The notes under the pieces: generated by a model | The model's input: the letters and a program-made list of their open reading frames with translations, nothing else | What the model was told of the DNA's origin: nothing | The model's database searches: none | NCBI GenBank assembly: GCA_020465985.1 | Contig: JAANYP010006969.1 | Coordinates: 43,964 to 107,963, forward strand | Length of the DNA stretch: 64,000 bases | Source of the DNA: Centrapalus pauciflorus | Taxonomy: Eukaryota > Streptophyta > Magnoliopsida > Asterales > Asteraceae | Direction of reading: 5' to 3' | Position numbers and translations under genes: made by a program | Shown here: one piece after another, positions 1-12,440 of the stretch | Layout: every line of letters starts with the position of its first letter | How positions within the stretch are numbered: position 1 is the first letter of the stretch

Positions 1-405
1 GGCCAGTCACATATATAGATACATATGATGTATATGTGAATGCGTGATTTTTTGTGTGTGTGACACAAGAACCAAAAACGAGAACACACAAGTGTGGTTG
101 TGGGTGTTTGGCCATCTCGGCCGCATCAAACACACACTTATGTGTGTGGTTTCCCCGTTCTTTGTGTGTTCGATTGCATACTTGGCGTCGCTCGATCGTG
201 TCATTACCGGTGGATACCGAAAGCATCTCATTCGTGTATTATTGTCATCGAATACAAATGTACGAATTTTTAAATGCTTTCATAATTACTTATCTTATGT
301 TTTACTTGATGATCCGTATATGGAATTCGTGATTTTAAAAAGGCTTCTGTTGTGCATTTAATATGATTAAAGTTTATGTTTTTATGAAAAACGATACGAA
401 TTCCC

Positions 406-432
406 AACACACACACACACACACACACACAC

Positions 433-481
<49 letters not shown>
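406..481. repeat. (CA)n followed by (TA)n microsatellite
   Basis: About 14 CA units (406-433) run directly into about 23 TA units (435-481). The TA tract abuts the left end of the MITE at 482. Confidence 0.97.
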
Positions 482-484
<3 letters not shown>

Positions 485-706
485 GTGGGTTGAATGGAGA
501 ACCTATATGAATCGAAGAACTTTGAAGAACCTTTATGCACCACCACAAATGCATCACAATTCCCGCGTGATGCATCATTATTTCCACGTGATGCATCAAA
601 TTCTCGCGTGATGCATTGACTTTCATGTGATACATTACGATTTTCTAGCGATGCATTGTGGTTCTCCAAGGTTCTTCGATGCATATAGGTTCTCCATTGA
701 ACCCAC

Positions 707-709
<3 letters not shown>
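482..709. mobile_element. MITE embedded in a TA microsatellite
   Basis: A 228-bp element with terminal inverted repeats of about 39 bp that start GGGGTGGGTT on both strands with about two mismatches. TA tracts lie immediately on both sides (435-481 and 710-787), so the element sits inside what looks like one former microsatellite. The interior holds about five degenerate 20-bp units around the core CGTGATGCAT (571-650). There is no coding capacity. The superfamily is not clear; insertion into TA runs recalls Micron-type elements of rice. Confidence 0.7.

Positions 710-787
<78 letters not shown>
710..787. repeat. (TA)n microsatellite
   Basis: About 39 uninterrupted TA units on the right flank of the MITE at 482-709. 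Confidence 0.98.
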
Positions 788-789
<2 letters not shown>

Positions 790-1540
790 CTTATCGTTAA
801 CACAAAATATACACAACTAATTACATCGGATAACAAGTTATAACTCATATACTAGATTAAATATAAAAATTTAAAAAAAAAGTAAACTAAATAAACAATA
901 GTTGTAAAACAAATGAAAACTTGAAAAAAGTTTGAAACTAATGTATTAGAAAACAAAAAATATATACTAAATTAAAAAAACAAAATGCGATGCAACTATA
1001 AAGTTCGAAAAGAAAAAGAAAAAAAAGAACATAATATGTAAGTTACTGTAGAAAAAAAACAAATACGAAAATATAATAAAACGATACGATTTGATTACAA
1101 ACGAGCAAAAAATAAGTTGGAAGGTAATATTGAATTGGAAGGTAAAACTTACTGATGTGATGTTTACTTTGTCCAATTAGAAGATTTTTTAATTTCTAAA
1201 ACTGTTTAATTATTTCAAAATAGCAATGTATTATCAAATACCATTTTAATTGCACAAAATAATACACATAAGTTGGCAATCAAAAAGTCATTTCCATAAA
1301 AATGCTAGTTGGATAAAGAAACTATACTGTCAGCAATATTTATCTTCCGATTCGGTATGTTTACCTTGATTGATCACCATGATTGATTTGATTTGAAAAA
1401 TATGTTATCTTAAATAGAGAAAAATTAGTATGTTATCCAAATTGAAAAAAAACAATTAAATTACCATTTAACGCAATTAATCCTTTTGAAAACTAGTCGA
1501 GGCATAAACCATTACCTAAGCAATATCAAAATAATAACTA
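788..1540. other. AT-rich intergenic DNA
   Basis: Purine-rich and A-rich sequence with no believable reading frame and no inverted termini that I could find. Confidence 0.6.
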
Positions 1541-2002
1541 GGGGTGTGTAAAATAACTAAATCCGAATAACTCACCCAAACCAAACATTAATCGGGTTAA
1601 ATGGGTCAGGTTTTTTTATTTTTGGGTTTCTTGTTCGGTTTAAATGATACCTAAATAAGTACTTCGGTTCGATTCACGGATAGGATTCATGTTTATTCGG
1701 GTACCCAAATAACCCTTTTAATATATGTCCTTGTCATTTGTAGATTTGTTTATAATTAAAAATAGAATTGTTTATATATAGAATGTAAAGATTTAAATAC
1801 CAATTTTTAATACCTAAATCATTTAACCTGTTTTACCCAACTCATTTAATCCGTTTGAGCAACTTTGTAACAGATTTCATTTTTTTATAAGAAAATCGAA
1901 TAACTCATTTAACCCAAACCGAGTAACCCGATACTCATTTAACCCGAAACCAATTAACTCGTCTGTTATTTGGTTCGGGTTTGGCTAGCTAACTCACACC
2001 CT
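1541..2002. mobile_element. Possible hAT-like MITE remnant
   Basis: Starts GGGGTGTGTAA and ends in a CACACCCT-type inverted terminus. The interior is rich in repeated ACCCGA/TCGGGT and AACCCAA motifs, typical of non-coding MITEs with GGGTGTG ends. No convincing target duplication was seen. Confidence 0.35.
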
Positions 2003-2082
2003 CAAGCACGAACCAAATAATTTAATACCCATTTAATCCGACCGAATAAAACCCCTAATAATAACCGCATTCACAATAAAGG

Positions 2083-2360
2083 GGTATTTGATTTTGCATT
2101 ACGATGGAAATTATTATATTATTATGTTACAATAACGTAGACAATTGGTTTAAAGTATCTGAATTACATTTATTAATACTTGATTATTTGCGTTTTGAAT
2201 TAATGCTACCATACTTTTTCAAAAGCTAAAAAAACGTATTTGCTTAATATTGGATTATTTAATAGTTTTACAAATTAAAACACAAATCCAAACATTTAAA
2301 AATACTAATTATTTGATAATTGTGATTACAAACAGCAGAAGTTAAAACTAACACTAAGAG
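2083..2360. mobile_element. Partial MITE copy (GTTTGGATTTGCG family)
   Basis: Sequence related in inverted orientation to the element at 2361-2808: both carry CAAATCCAAACA-type ends, an AATAATCA-rich centre and a CAGCAGAAGTTAAA stretch. It abuts that element, suggesting adjacent or nested insertion of the same family. Confidence 0.45.
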
Positions 2361-2808
2361 AGTGTTTGGATTTGCGTTTGAAAAAGTTTTGTAGCGTTTT
2401 GAAAACTAGTAATCAAATTATAGTTGTAAGAAAAAATGTTGTCGGAAATGTAGTGTTTAATTTAGCTACTGCTGTTTGCTATCATAATTATTAAATAATC
2501 AGTTTTTAATGTGTTTAGATTTGCATTTTAACTTATAAAATGACCAAATAACCACTTATTAAACAAATAAGCTACATTTTTAACTTATGAAAAAGTATGG
2601 TAGGATTAACTCTAAAAGCAAATAATCACTTTTAACATATGCAATCCGAACAATTTAAACCAATTATTTGCGTTATTGTAACGTAATAAACTAATAATCT
2701 CGTTCATAGCGCAAAACCAAACACCCTCTAAATTTCCGACAACACTTTTTATTACAATTATTACTAGATTATCGTTGCAACAAATTTTCAATCGCAAATC
2801 CAAACACT
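2361..2808. mobile_element. MITE with AGTGTTTGGATTTGCG termini
   Basis: A 448-bp non-coding element bounded by AGTGTTTGGATTTGCG and its exact reverse complement at 2793-2808. A second copy of the family lies upstream of TYW1 (27409-27782). Related sequence flanks it at 2083-2360. Confidence 0.7.
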
Positions 2809-3172
2809 ATCAATACGAACTATTGGTACAATATCTATAATTTTAGCATAACACATGGACCATTTCGGTAATTTAGTTAGTTTTATATATTTTTTTAAAA
2901 ATGAACATAATTTAAAACGACTGCACATGTTAAGAACAAGAAGATTTCACAATAACAATTAGATGATTAATCAAACTTATCAATAAGACCCAGTTTCATA
3001 AGTAGCAGCTTCTGGACTCCGGAGATGCTCGGAAGTCGGAATAGAAACCAACGCACGATTGTTTTTCGATAATTCTTCTCAACGAGAAGCTCATAGAAAC
3101 ACGTGTTCCCCAATTTAAGGTATAAAACGATGGGTATGCAACCGAACGAGTGGCCAGTTTCTTGGAACACAT

Positions 3173-6100
3173 TCAGTCTCCCCAAGCATCATCTTTCAGA
3201 TTTTGTCTAGAAATTATTCGTTGCCTACGGGCTGCTTCTTGTTCCTTGAGTTCTTTTCGTCCAAAACTTGTGGACGGCAACTTCATTCCCATTCCATGAG
3301 CAATTAACCTTTGGGCGGTTCTCGCTGATGTTTTCGGCCTTTGTCGAGGTGGTTCCAGATCTGAAAACAAATTAGAAGTCATTGAACTGAAAAATGGTGA
3401 TTAGCACATTGGACACAGCCAATGGTTCAATGATTACGTTTTCGGCTCATTGTCTTCTAGACTTGATGATGCTTAGGTTAGGTTTTTGGCTATTGTCTTA
3501 CAGGACTACGACTATTGGCTGGATTTGCTATGGCCAGTGAAACAACCTCACGGGTTTAGCAAAGTTTACGCGACAATTTCTTAAAAGGGTATTACCCCGT
3601 TAGGGTTTGCCTTGGGTCGCCAAACCTTTGGCTCAGATGCACGCGGTCTACCAGTTTTTACCCGTGGTTATTTCCGAAGCATCCCCTGGCCACCCCTAAT
3701 TGAAACCCCCATAAGACTAGACCTGTTGAGTGTTGACTTCCACTATGGAGTCAACACACATAATAAAAAGTATGACTAATAAATCAAATACCTAAAATAC
3801 CCCTTATTAAGACAAAATTGGACAGCGTCCCACACTCCCACACAAGCTCACCACATACTTTGGGTGTTATTTGTAATAGTTGAATGCATAAAATACCAAC
3901 GCACTTTCACTTTTTCTATCTTTTATAGCAACACACTTTATCATGTTATCATATATAGTAATACATTTCATAAAAAATTATGTTTATAGCAACTTATGGC
4001 TTAAAACTTGAAATGAAAGGAATGAAAGGTGAAAGTGGAATTGTAAATTATACATTTAACCCAAAAGTATACTACTATAAATGGTAAAATGATGTAAATA
4101 CATTGCAATAAATGGGAAAAATATATAAATAAGTTATTATAAATGGTTAAAAAATCAAGGCACGGTGTTTCAAATGTAAAAGTAATAGTAGGTTGCTATT
4201 TTATGTAACCTTATTAATAAATACACCAATGTATTGAAGAAGATAAAAAGAAATATTGTACTTAAGGTCAATACATCAGACATCTACCGATCTACGTTAT
4301 TGTAAACAATTAAATAAACCAAAAAAACTAGGAGAATTGATGCAGGAAATGACACATCTATTTCAACCACAAAAAGTCACATTGAAACTCCCATCATTTT
4401 TCTTTGTAGAAAAAGTACGTTGGTTGTTGCGCGCGCACACACACACACTCTCTCTCTCCATATTTACACTTGTCAAAAAAACAAAACTAACAAGGCGTTT
4501 GGCAATGGGATTTAAATGAACTGAAATTTAATCTATATTATATATAGTTGATTGGTTGAGCTATGGAACGATGCTTAAGGCTAGCTAAAGGCATGAATTG
4601 TGTAAAATATTAGGAATCTTAAATCCACTTATAGCTAGGAATGATAGCACCGAGTCGATCAACAGATCGACAAGAACCAGCAGCAAGCGAGTCCTTCAAC
4701 CATAGATTCTGATGGAGTTTAAACACATGTTTGTTCATTGTTTTTGTAATCCAATTTTCACAATACACTATAAACAAATTCCAATTCCTTCAAAATTCAC
4801 TCCATGAGCCAAACGCCCCCGAAAATTCTGGTGTACATACAGGCTGGGCAGTGGATACAAGTGACAGGGCTAAGAATTTGTATTGAATACACTATCTAGT
4901 TGGTGAAGTATCTTAAGAATGGCGGTTAGCAGACATATAGAATTGTCTAAATGGAGATGAAAGTATATTACCTCTTTCTGGAATGGAGCTTAAGAGTACA
5001 TCATTCTCATCAAGTACACGCACCGTGAATGGACACTTAATCGAGTTACATGCCTCAAGAGCTGCACAAAAGAATTTGGAAAATCATCAATATCAAGCAC
5101 TGCCCCAATTCAATTTTAGCCATGGATCGGAAACATGCTAGTCATCAACAGTTATGATGGTCTAACCATATAGCATTGCATAAAAAGATGCACACAATTA
5201 ATTAAAATTTGCACGTTTAGAAATAGCATAAACTTCAAGAGTTTGCAAAGGAAGCGATATGTTCAACATTACTTGCACTTTCCTTACGTTAAATGATATT
5301 GGTTTGTGCCCAACATCTTAGATACCTAGTGTGATATGTTTCTTTCTCATCTTTGTGTCTTCATACTACAATATACACAAATAATGAGTCAAATATTTCA
5401 AAAGTCAATATTTTTATGAAACTTCCAAAGTACACACCGTGTTTGGGATAGATCTCAAACTTACAACTATTGGTTCAAGAGACTCCGTTAGCATCAGCTG
5501 GGCCATAGACCCCCCATGCAAAATATTACATTTTATTCAAATAACATGCAAACATTATTATTCTGCACAGATTTCATTACTTGTGAGCATAACCATTTCC
5601 AAATGCATGTTGTATAACAACAAAATAGCCTGGGCAATTTTCACAAAACTACCCTGTATACTCTAAGTTGCTTATTTGTTAGGCTCGATACTCAAAAACC
5701 AATAACAACGATCCTCCAAAAGAAACAATCACAATAACTAATACATCCCATACAGTCACACACAAACAAGAAACTATTATGCATGACATTGGCTTATCGG
5801 ACGAAATGAGCTTATAAATCAATTATTCTACATTATGTGCAATTATTTAAAAGCGGAAAAACGTATTAGTTAATCTGTCGAACATGAGGTTACCAATTGA
5901 TGGTGTTCTAAACACCGCAAGTGCAGTGGTATCGTTGACCCAACGTATCACAACATCATGATAATTAAACTTCTCCAACATGTTTTCTAGCCCAGTTGTA
6001 TTCATACTTGGTTGGAAGTCCTCCAGAACAAGAGCATGGCGTGTGCCATACTTCACTGAAATCACATAAATAAAAAAGCTTCAGATATTGCTTGTTATGC

Positions 6101-9100
6101 ATTACCACAGTAACGGATGGACGACAAACATTTTGAAAATGCACCCCCTAGTCAGAAGAAAATAAAGGGCATTCAAGAGAGTTGGTTGATAGTCAAACAC
6201 TTCTCCAGAACTATGTACCTAATATAATACTGCAACTTTTGTGGTACTAGGGAAGTAGAATTTAAGAAGATGGTAGTATTACTCCAATGTCCAATTAGCA
6301 GATATATGGGTGTGCACTAGACCGAAAATTCAATGAACCGTACCAAAACTGGAACGAGCCAAGCCAGAACCGATACCATCTGGTTCTCGGTTCCGGTGAG
6401 GATTTGCATTTTTTTCATTGTAGAAGTCGGGAAAAACCGGGACTGTACCAAACCAGTACCAGTACCAGTATCATCCAGTCTTGGTTCTTGGTCTACGTTT
6501 TTCGGTTCTCGGTTCTATCTAGTTTGGCCAGTATGGTCCAGTTTCAGACTGTAGCACACCCTAGATGAAAACACAGACAACAATAAATGAAGTACAAAAC
6601 CCACAAAAATTAAGCAATAAAAAAACCTACGCTCTCTTGTATGTTCATGTTCTTCAGAACTAGGTGAAGCATCTTGATTTATTGACTTATCCTCAATATG
6701 CCGATCACACTGTTGATCGCTATACAAACCATGCTTTTGGTATGAGAATGTGCCCCTCCCACGCCTAACAGGAGGTTGAACGTTTTTATCTTCAAGCGTG
6801 AGTTTGGATACATCAGGTATAGACTGTGAAGACAGCAACTCATCTGGAGCACGGTCAGCAACAGCTTCCCAGTCTGCTAAATTCCCATAACATTAGCCAA
6901 GTCAAAGAAAACAAGCTGGGTGATGTAAACATAATAGCAGAACAAATTAAAATAGACAACGGAAAACATATGGCAGAATTTAGTAACATATATTCTTAAG
7001 TTGAAATCTGATACGAAAACAGAAATTGGAATGATAAAAAACAGAGGATTTAAGCCAATTAACTCTGATATTGAAAGCTAAAATAGAAATGGAAGAACAA
7101 GTAAATGATTCCAGGGAAATCCCTTTCTCACAATCAAAAGATTGGAGACCCCTCAAGCCTCTAAGCAATGAGCTAACAAATTCTAACAATATTTCTGCAC
7201 ACACAAGTCACACTCCTCTCCTCTATTTATAGATTGTCAATATAACTAACTACTAATTCCCTTCAATAAAATGCCCTTTCTAGAATATACTACTGTATAT
7301 TCGCATGAATACTCTCTCCTTGTAAAAGTCTTGACTTCAAGACTTGTATCCAGAGGTGACCCACTAAATTCCAGGTTGGTGAGGCGATGATAGGCTTGAA
7401 TGCAAATCAGCAGAAGAAATTTCCTCCATGCGATGATAGTCTCCATGAGCTTCCTCCGTTTCATCATATCCTAAGAGAAGAACACGCAATTGAGCTTGTG
7501 GACATTTATGAGTTGGTCCATATTGGTTTCCACAGCGAAAACAGAGGCCTTTCTTGCGTCTTTCTTCCCATTCTGATTGAGAAAAGGATCGCACCCCCCT
7601 ATCACGTTGCCTTGTTGACAACGTTTCTGGTGTTCCCCTCGAAGAAGAACGCAAATTAGAAGAATCCATTGCACTCCTGAGAACGTAACGTTGGGTCCAC
7701 AAGACTTAGGTTGGCCTAATTGACCCTGTCGATCTAGCAGAGTAGAATTAGGAAGCCCATGAACCCGATATTGGCCCATTTGTGAGAAACGATCCGTATG
7801 AACTTGATCACTAAGCCCACCAGAATGATGATATGGGAAACAAGAAAGTCCCTCGTTCTCGGTTGAAGGACGCAACATAGCTTCCACGTCTTTGGCCAAA
7901 TACATCGCCTCCAAATGCGATTGAGGCCTATGAAGACGCACCCAACGCTTGACATCATCCCTTAATCCAGCGACAAAATAACCCAACGCTTGTGATTAAG
8001 ATAGTTTTGGAACTAACAAAAGCAGGTATTCAAATTCATCGATGTAGTCATGAATGGAATCCATTTACGTAATAGAAACTTATTGCTCAAATGGATTCTG
8101 AATTTCAAAACAACTAAAACGTTGTAGCAATTCGATTTGAAATAGATTCTAAGTCAGAGGAGAATGAACCTAATTAACAATGGTGAACCAATGTTGGGCG
8201 ACGCCTACCATACTCAATTAAGCCAGTCGTATGCGAAGATGAGAAGGAGTCTCGTTGATGTCAAATTAGAGCTTCGCCTTACGGATCCAGCTATGTGGAT
8301 CGAAGCCATAGTACTCTGGAAGTTTAATTTTCTTCACTGCCCAAGGTAAAATTGAAGCACCAGCGGGAGGAGTTTGGCCACCCCCAGAGCCACCACCAGA
8401 CTCGAAAAGGATTCCGAAAGCACCGCCACCTTTGAATTTTGGTTGTTTACCTTGCTGTTTGACAAAATCCATCATCACTTTGCGAAACTCAGCTGTCTCA
8501 CTGCGATCTACTTCTAAATTCTTCAAAACGGATTTGATCTCAGTGACATCCGATTAAGACGTTGAATGTGTTCCTCATGTTGATCCAATCGGTTTTGAAG
8601 AGAAGATAGACGAGTTTCCATAAAAAAGGAAAATATGGACGAAAAAAAATGACGTTGGTAGAGACAGAAACGGCAAGGTCGGACCAATGATACGAAAACA
8701 GAAATTGGAATGATAAAAAACAGAGGATTTAAATTAACTATGATATTGATAAGCTAAAATAGAAATGGAAGAACAAGTAAATGGATCCAGGGAAATCTCT
8801 TTCTCACAATCAAAAGATTGGAGACCCCTCAAGCCTCTAAGCAATGAGCTAACAAATTCTAACAATATTTCTGCACACACAACTCACACTCATCTCCTCT
8901 TATTTATAGATTGTCAATATAACTAACTACTAATTCCATTTACTAAAATGCCCTTTCTAGAATATACTATTGTATATTCGTACCAAAATCCCACTACTTG
9001 ACCGAACTTGCTAAACCTTGATGAGTCTTTGTCAGGCACTTTATATAAGAAAAAGAGGTATAGGTAAATTATATATGGTCTCACAATTCGATACATGTGC

Positions 9101-10671
9101 CCATAACAATATATGTTCTTATCTGATTTATGTTGTTTGTTCATATTCTTGTGTGTGACTACCCAAAATAGCAGAAGATGGCTAAGAGAGATTAGAGTGA
9201 GTATGATTGAAGTGTTCACGTCGTTGCAGACATTTACGCAATGCTTAAAGGTATGATTGACAAAACTAGTTATAGCTTTGAGCTGAAGGTTTTTCCTTTT
9301 GGGAGCGGAGGAGTTGTTGCTTTTTAAAAGAAGAGTAACTTTTAGTTTTATAAATGTGTTTGGTAAGTAGTTGTAAATATAGCTTATAATAGTAAATGAC
9401 ATAAAAGGACATTAATATAATTAGGAGTTTTTAGTTTATACTTTATAATTATTGAGAGGCGAAAAAGTAATTTGGTTTAACCAATGGCTCAATCTGATTT
9501 TAAAAGCTACTTCAAGTAGCTTATTAATAGGAACTAATAATAGCAGATTAGAGAAAATGGTTAAAAATAAAGACAAGTATGGAAGATTGATAGTAATATT
9601 AAAATAAATGAAGAACAATGTCAGTAGAAGGAATCAATTGAATGACTTCCTCCTCTGCCCAAGCTTTGCAGCCGAAACCAAAACCCTCTACCCAAGCTTT
9701 ACAGCCGATTCCTATAACATATTTCTGCCCCACTCTCACCACCCCACTAACCCTAGTTATATAGTATTCAAACAACCCACTCATACATGAGTCCAGACCC
9801 ATTATTCTAACTATTGCCACTAACATTAGTCATCTGTATTTCTTAAGACCATTGGATTCCTGATCCATATCACGTTCTCTATCACTTATCATGAAAGAGC
9901 TTATTTATCTAAAACAAATGCTCCAGCTCTCCTTTCCGATTATTTTTTCAACAAGAACTTACTTCCTCAAAATCAACAGTTAAAACTCCTTAAAGATCAT
10001 AGCCAAACTCACCCTAAAGGGGCGTTTACTTGGCATATTTTTTTTCTTGGGATTTGCATTCGGTCAAAGAGTTTGCATTGCACACCATTTTCATTTATCA
10101 GGATTTTGTCAAAGAATATGCATAATATTTTAGGAAAAATTTGCAAATATGAAGAATGCAGGGTAACTGGCATTTAAATTCTTAGAGGGGAGGCTGAGTT
10201 TTAAGTAACAAAGAAGGATGAGATTTAAGAAATTTGTGATTTTAAATCCATACTAAAATCTGCGAACCAAACACTGGATTTTAAATGAAAATCCCAATGA
10301 ATCCTAGGAAATCCGCGAGCCAAACGCCCCCTAAGTGCATAGATATGCATCCAAATTCCCAATCCACCAATGGCAAAAATCGTATGTCGCATATTTCTAA
10401 ACTCCTCCATTCCTTGGTACTTTTATAGTAGATAATACTTGATGATGAGTTGTCATCCAAACAAGCCAACCTAAACTTATTTTCTTTGAAAGCCAACACA
10501 TAATGTTAGAGGTTCATGATTATAGCAACAATCATACGATCACAATGTTACATTGACATACATGCCATTTAAGTATAATTGCAATACCAACTTCATACCA
10601 TCTTCCGAATTGTCATTACAAGAGGCCTCATTATATGAATGATTGTCTTCCTTTGCCTCCTTCATATTCAT
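3173..10671 (-). CDS. R3HCC1L-like coiled-coil protein (five coding exons)
   Basis: Coding exons on the minus strand are 10671-10599, 6876-6631, 6055-5894, 5061-4972 and 3360-3173, all with AG acceptors and GT donors and all introns in phase 1. Together they give 759 nt (252 residues plus TGA at 3173-3175). Seen: an acidic start (MNMKEAKEDN), then ADWEAVADRAPDELL, a basic linker with PPVRRGRGTF, an RRM-like core containing HALVLEDFQPS and VIRWVNDTTALAVFRTPS, and a conserved tail ARTAQRLIAHGMGMKLPS followed by QEAARRQRIISRQ. These match the plant proteins annotated as coiled-coil domain-containing R3HCC1L; their molecular function is not established as far as I know. The start used is the first ATG in exon 2. 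The upstream exon is open in the same frame but lacks an ATG (see 13872-13960). Introns 1 and 2 are over 3 kb and full of transposable elements. Confidence 0.85.
3361..4971 (-). other. Intron 5 of the R3HCC1L-like gene
   Basis: 1.6 kb without coding sequence. It contains a short GC-richer stretch (about 3540-3740) that I do not recognise and a CA/CT microsatellite near 4434-4460. The reading frame at 4256-4519 is low-complexity and not credible. Confidence 0.7.
6308..6563. mobile_element. hAT-like MITE in intron 3
   Basis: A 256-bp non-coding segment bounded by GGGTGTGCAC and GTAGCACACCC, with a repetitive interior of GGTTC/GAACC and ACCGGTACC-like motifs. Such elements with GGGTGTGC ends are common in plant introns. 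No clear 8-bp duplication was found. A related decayed copy may lie at 33190-33370 in TYW1 intron 5. Confidence 0.45.
7009..7305 (-). repeat. 3' LTR of the gag-only element
   Basis: Closely matches 8689-8985. It ends CGTATCA on the minus strand, directly before the GATTT duplication. Its 5' edge (TGCGAATATAC) has lost a few bases relative to the other LTR. Confidence 0.88.
7380..8621 (-). pseudogene. Degenerate gypsy gag
   Basis: A gag remnant broken into several frames. From 5' to 3' on the minus strand: a start-like ATG at 8621-8619, a coiled-coil leader, a Gly-rich stretch, then KIKLPEYYGFDPHSWIRKA (capsid-like N-terminus) which hits a stop. The capsid C-terminal part GYFVAGLRDDVKRWVRLHRP lies in another frame and the zinc-knuckle segment GLCFRCGNQYGPTHKCPQ in a third. 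The order and motifs are those of Ty3/gypsy Gag, which binds RNA and forms the virus-like particle. The middle of capsid appears deleted or scrambled and no pol follows, so it cannot make a functional protein. Confidence 0.85.
8689..8985 (-). repeat. 5' LTR of the gag-only element
   Basis: Begins TGGTACGAATATAC and ends CGTATCA on the minus strand; flanked by GATTT. Direct repeat of 7009-7305. Confidence 0.88.
9265..9530. mobile_element. Decayed Tourist-type MITE copy
   Basis: Shares long stretches with the better-preserved element at 46101-46484, including AAAGCTACTTCAAGTAGCTT and TTTATAAATGTGTTTGGTAA. Its ends are eroded. Lies in intron 2 of the R3HCC1L-like gene. Confidence 0.5.
10018..10331. 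mobile_element. PIF/Harbinger (Tourist-like) MITE, intron 2
   Basis: A 314-bp non-coding element with termini AGGGGCGTTT and CCAAACGCCCCC and a TAA target duplication at 10015-10017 and 10332-10334. Same family as 12712-13006, sharing TTGGGATTTGCATTC-like and GAATCC..AAATCCGCGA stretches. Confidence 0.75.
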
Positions 10672-10678
10672 TGATTTG
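10599..10678 (-). other. Exon 2 of the R3HCC1L-like gene (start exon)
   Basis: Acceptor CTTTTTCAG at 10679-10687, donor GGTATGAAG after 10599. The ATG at 10671 opens the frame that runs through all downstream exons. Confidence 0.75.
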
Positions 10679-12344
10679 CTGAAAAAGATCCAGGCATCCA
10701 GCATCAATAATCAAGAAACCAATGATGGATTCTAAAGCCCAGCAATATCACAGAATGAGATTCACATAGAATATGATACACATTTGTGCCCATATGTTCA
10801 AGCAAACACCGCCAATACTTCATTCTTTCAGTAATAGTTTCTTTAACGAGTATGTTAGTAATTACTTTGTTAAATTGTGAAAGAAAATTAGAATGTTGTA
10901 GTATGCTCTAAAAACAATACATTTTTACTATTTAGCCCAAACATGAGAAGTTTAAATAAAATCAGGATATAAGCCGAATAGCATGGCTATGTTTCATAAA
11001 TTTCTTCTGGGAATCATGTATTAGACTTTTTTCATGACCATGAAGGAAATTATGAACATGACTTGATTGTTCAATTATAAAGGTATTAGCTGTCAGCCGT
11101 CCATGGCAACCGATCTCACAAGATACGGGTTAACCAGGGTTGTTGTCAAGGAACGCTTTAACTAACTTAAGCATGAGTTTGACTAAATAGCTGAAATAGA
11201 TAAAAGAAATAGTGTGATAAAGGTGCAGAGACAATTGGTCAAGATAGCATATGTTGTTAAAACTGCAAGTACATTAAGTAGCTAAGAGACGTAACATTCC
11301 AAAATAAGGTACTTAAGAGCATAGCATACCATCAAGCTCAAATACATGAAATGAAGACCAACTTTGAGGAATTTGATCTGATTGAGCCATGAATAAAGGC
11401 AATAACCAGTGGGATGGCAAATGACAACTTGGTGATGCAGGATGCTTAAAGGTTTCTCAAAGTACCCAAAGCTATAAGAAAATGACAGTTTGCAAAAAGA
11501 AAAGAAAAGGAAAGGGTGAAGGAAGCCGATGAATATGTGGCACATGGATTGAGGAACTTTCAATCACGTAGATCAGAGAAGGAAGTTAAGGTACATACAA
11601 CTACATTTAATATAATCAATATTGCTTCTCTTTTGGTTGCATTAAGGGAAGGCCAAAATGAAGAAAGATTTCATGACCATTGAAACTGGAGTGCATGCTA
11701 ACTGAAGAAATGAATGTCAACAATAATGCAAGAAATGGATAAAAGGGCTACCACACAAGGGTACAATCAAAAGTACATGATCTCACATCTCACTCTCCAA
11801 ATACAGATGGTGGATTGACAAGGACTTTTGTTCTTCATGGACAGATTACAGCGTTGTCCAAGAGTTGCAATTACACAGAACGCAACAAATCAAGTCTCAA
11901 AATTCTACAAGTGTCATGAGGTAATGAATCCAGCAGCATGTGAGAAATGTACAAAAGAGTATTTCTTATACAAAAGAACCACACTGGGTAAGTGTAAGTG
12001 ACTGTCAAATGCACCCTCAACGTATCCTTGAGTAGAAAATAACAGGAAGCAAGAGTCTGCCAAGACGATCACTGCCTTGCAGTTGCTACTTGTGCAACAA
12101 TGATTCAAGAAACTTTTTCCTTTTTTTTGGAAGGCCACAAGGACTCAAGACCTGACCAAAAAAATGATGTTTTCAAAAAATGGCAAAATAGAGGAGGTGA
12201 AGTACAGAGGTTTGAAGATGCACGTCACGATAAGGGTGTCATGAATCGAGTGTGAAGAATGTCATTGTCCAAAACTATCACAAACTAATTTTATGATTTT
12301 CGTATGAAATTCAAGTTCCAACTGTGGGAACAATGGCATGCTAC

Positions 12345-12346
<2 letters not shown>

Positions 12347-12376
<30 letters not shown>
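12347..12376. repeat. (GA)n microsatellite
   Basis: About 14 GA units within intron 1 of the R3HCC1L-like gene. Confidence 0.97.
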
Positions 12377-12380
<4 letters not shown>

Positions 12381-12440
12381 CTTTCTTAACAAGGAATGGG
12401 AAGATGCCACTGTTGGTTAAATTGAAGTTAGTATCTTGGA

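Larger units (their letters stand above)
7004..8990 (-). mobile_element. Gag-only Ty3/gypsy LTR retrotransposon with TSD
   Basis: A complete but internally deleted element in intron 2. Two direct LTRs of about 297 bp (8689-8985 as 5', 7009-7305 as 3', minus orientation) flank a gag remnant. The 5-bp target duplication GATTT (minus strand) is at 8986-8990 and 7004-7008. A purine-rich tract AAGGAGAGAG precedes the 3' LTR. Reverse transcriptase, RNase H and integrase are absent, so the element is non-autonomous. The LTRs differ by several substitutions and small indels, indicating some age. Confidence 0.88.

Noticed and set aside
7..848. Several overlapping small reading frames in the first 850 bp
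   Set aside because: They run through CA and TA microsatellites and a MITE; composition explains them.
4256..4519. 87-codon plus-strand frame
   Set aside because: Low-complexity (LSLS, THTHT) and inside an intron of the minus-strand gene; no known domain.
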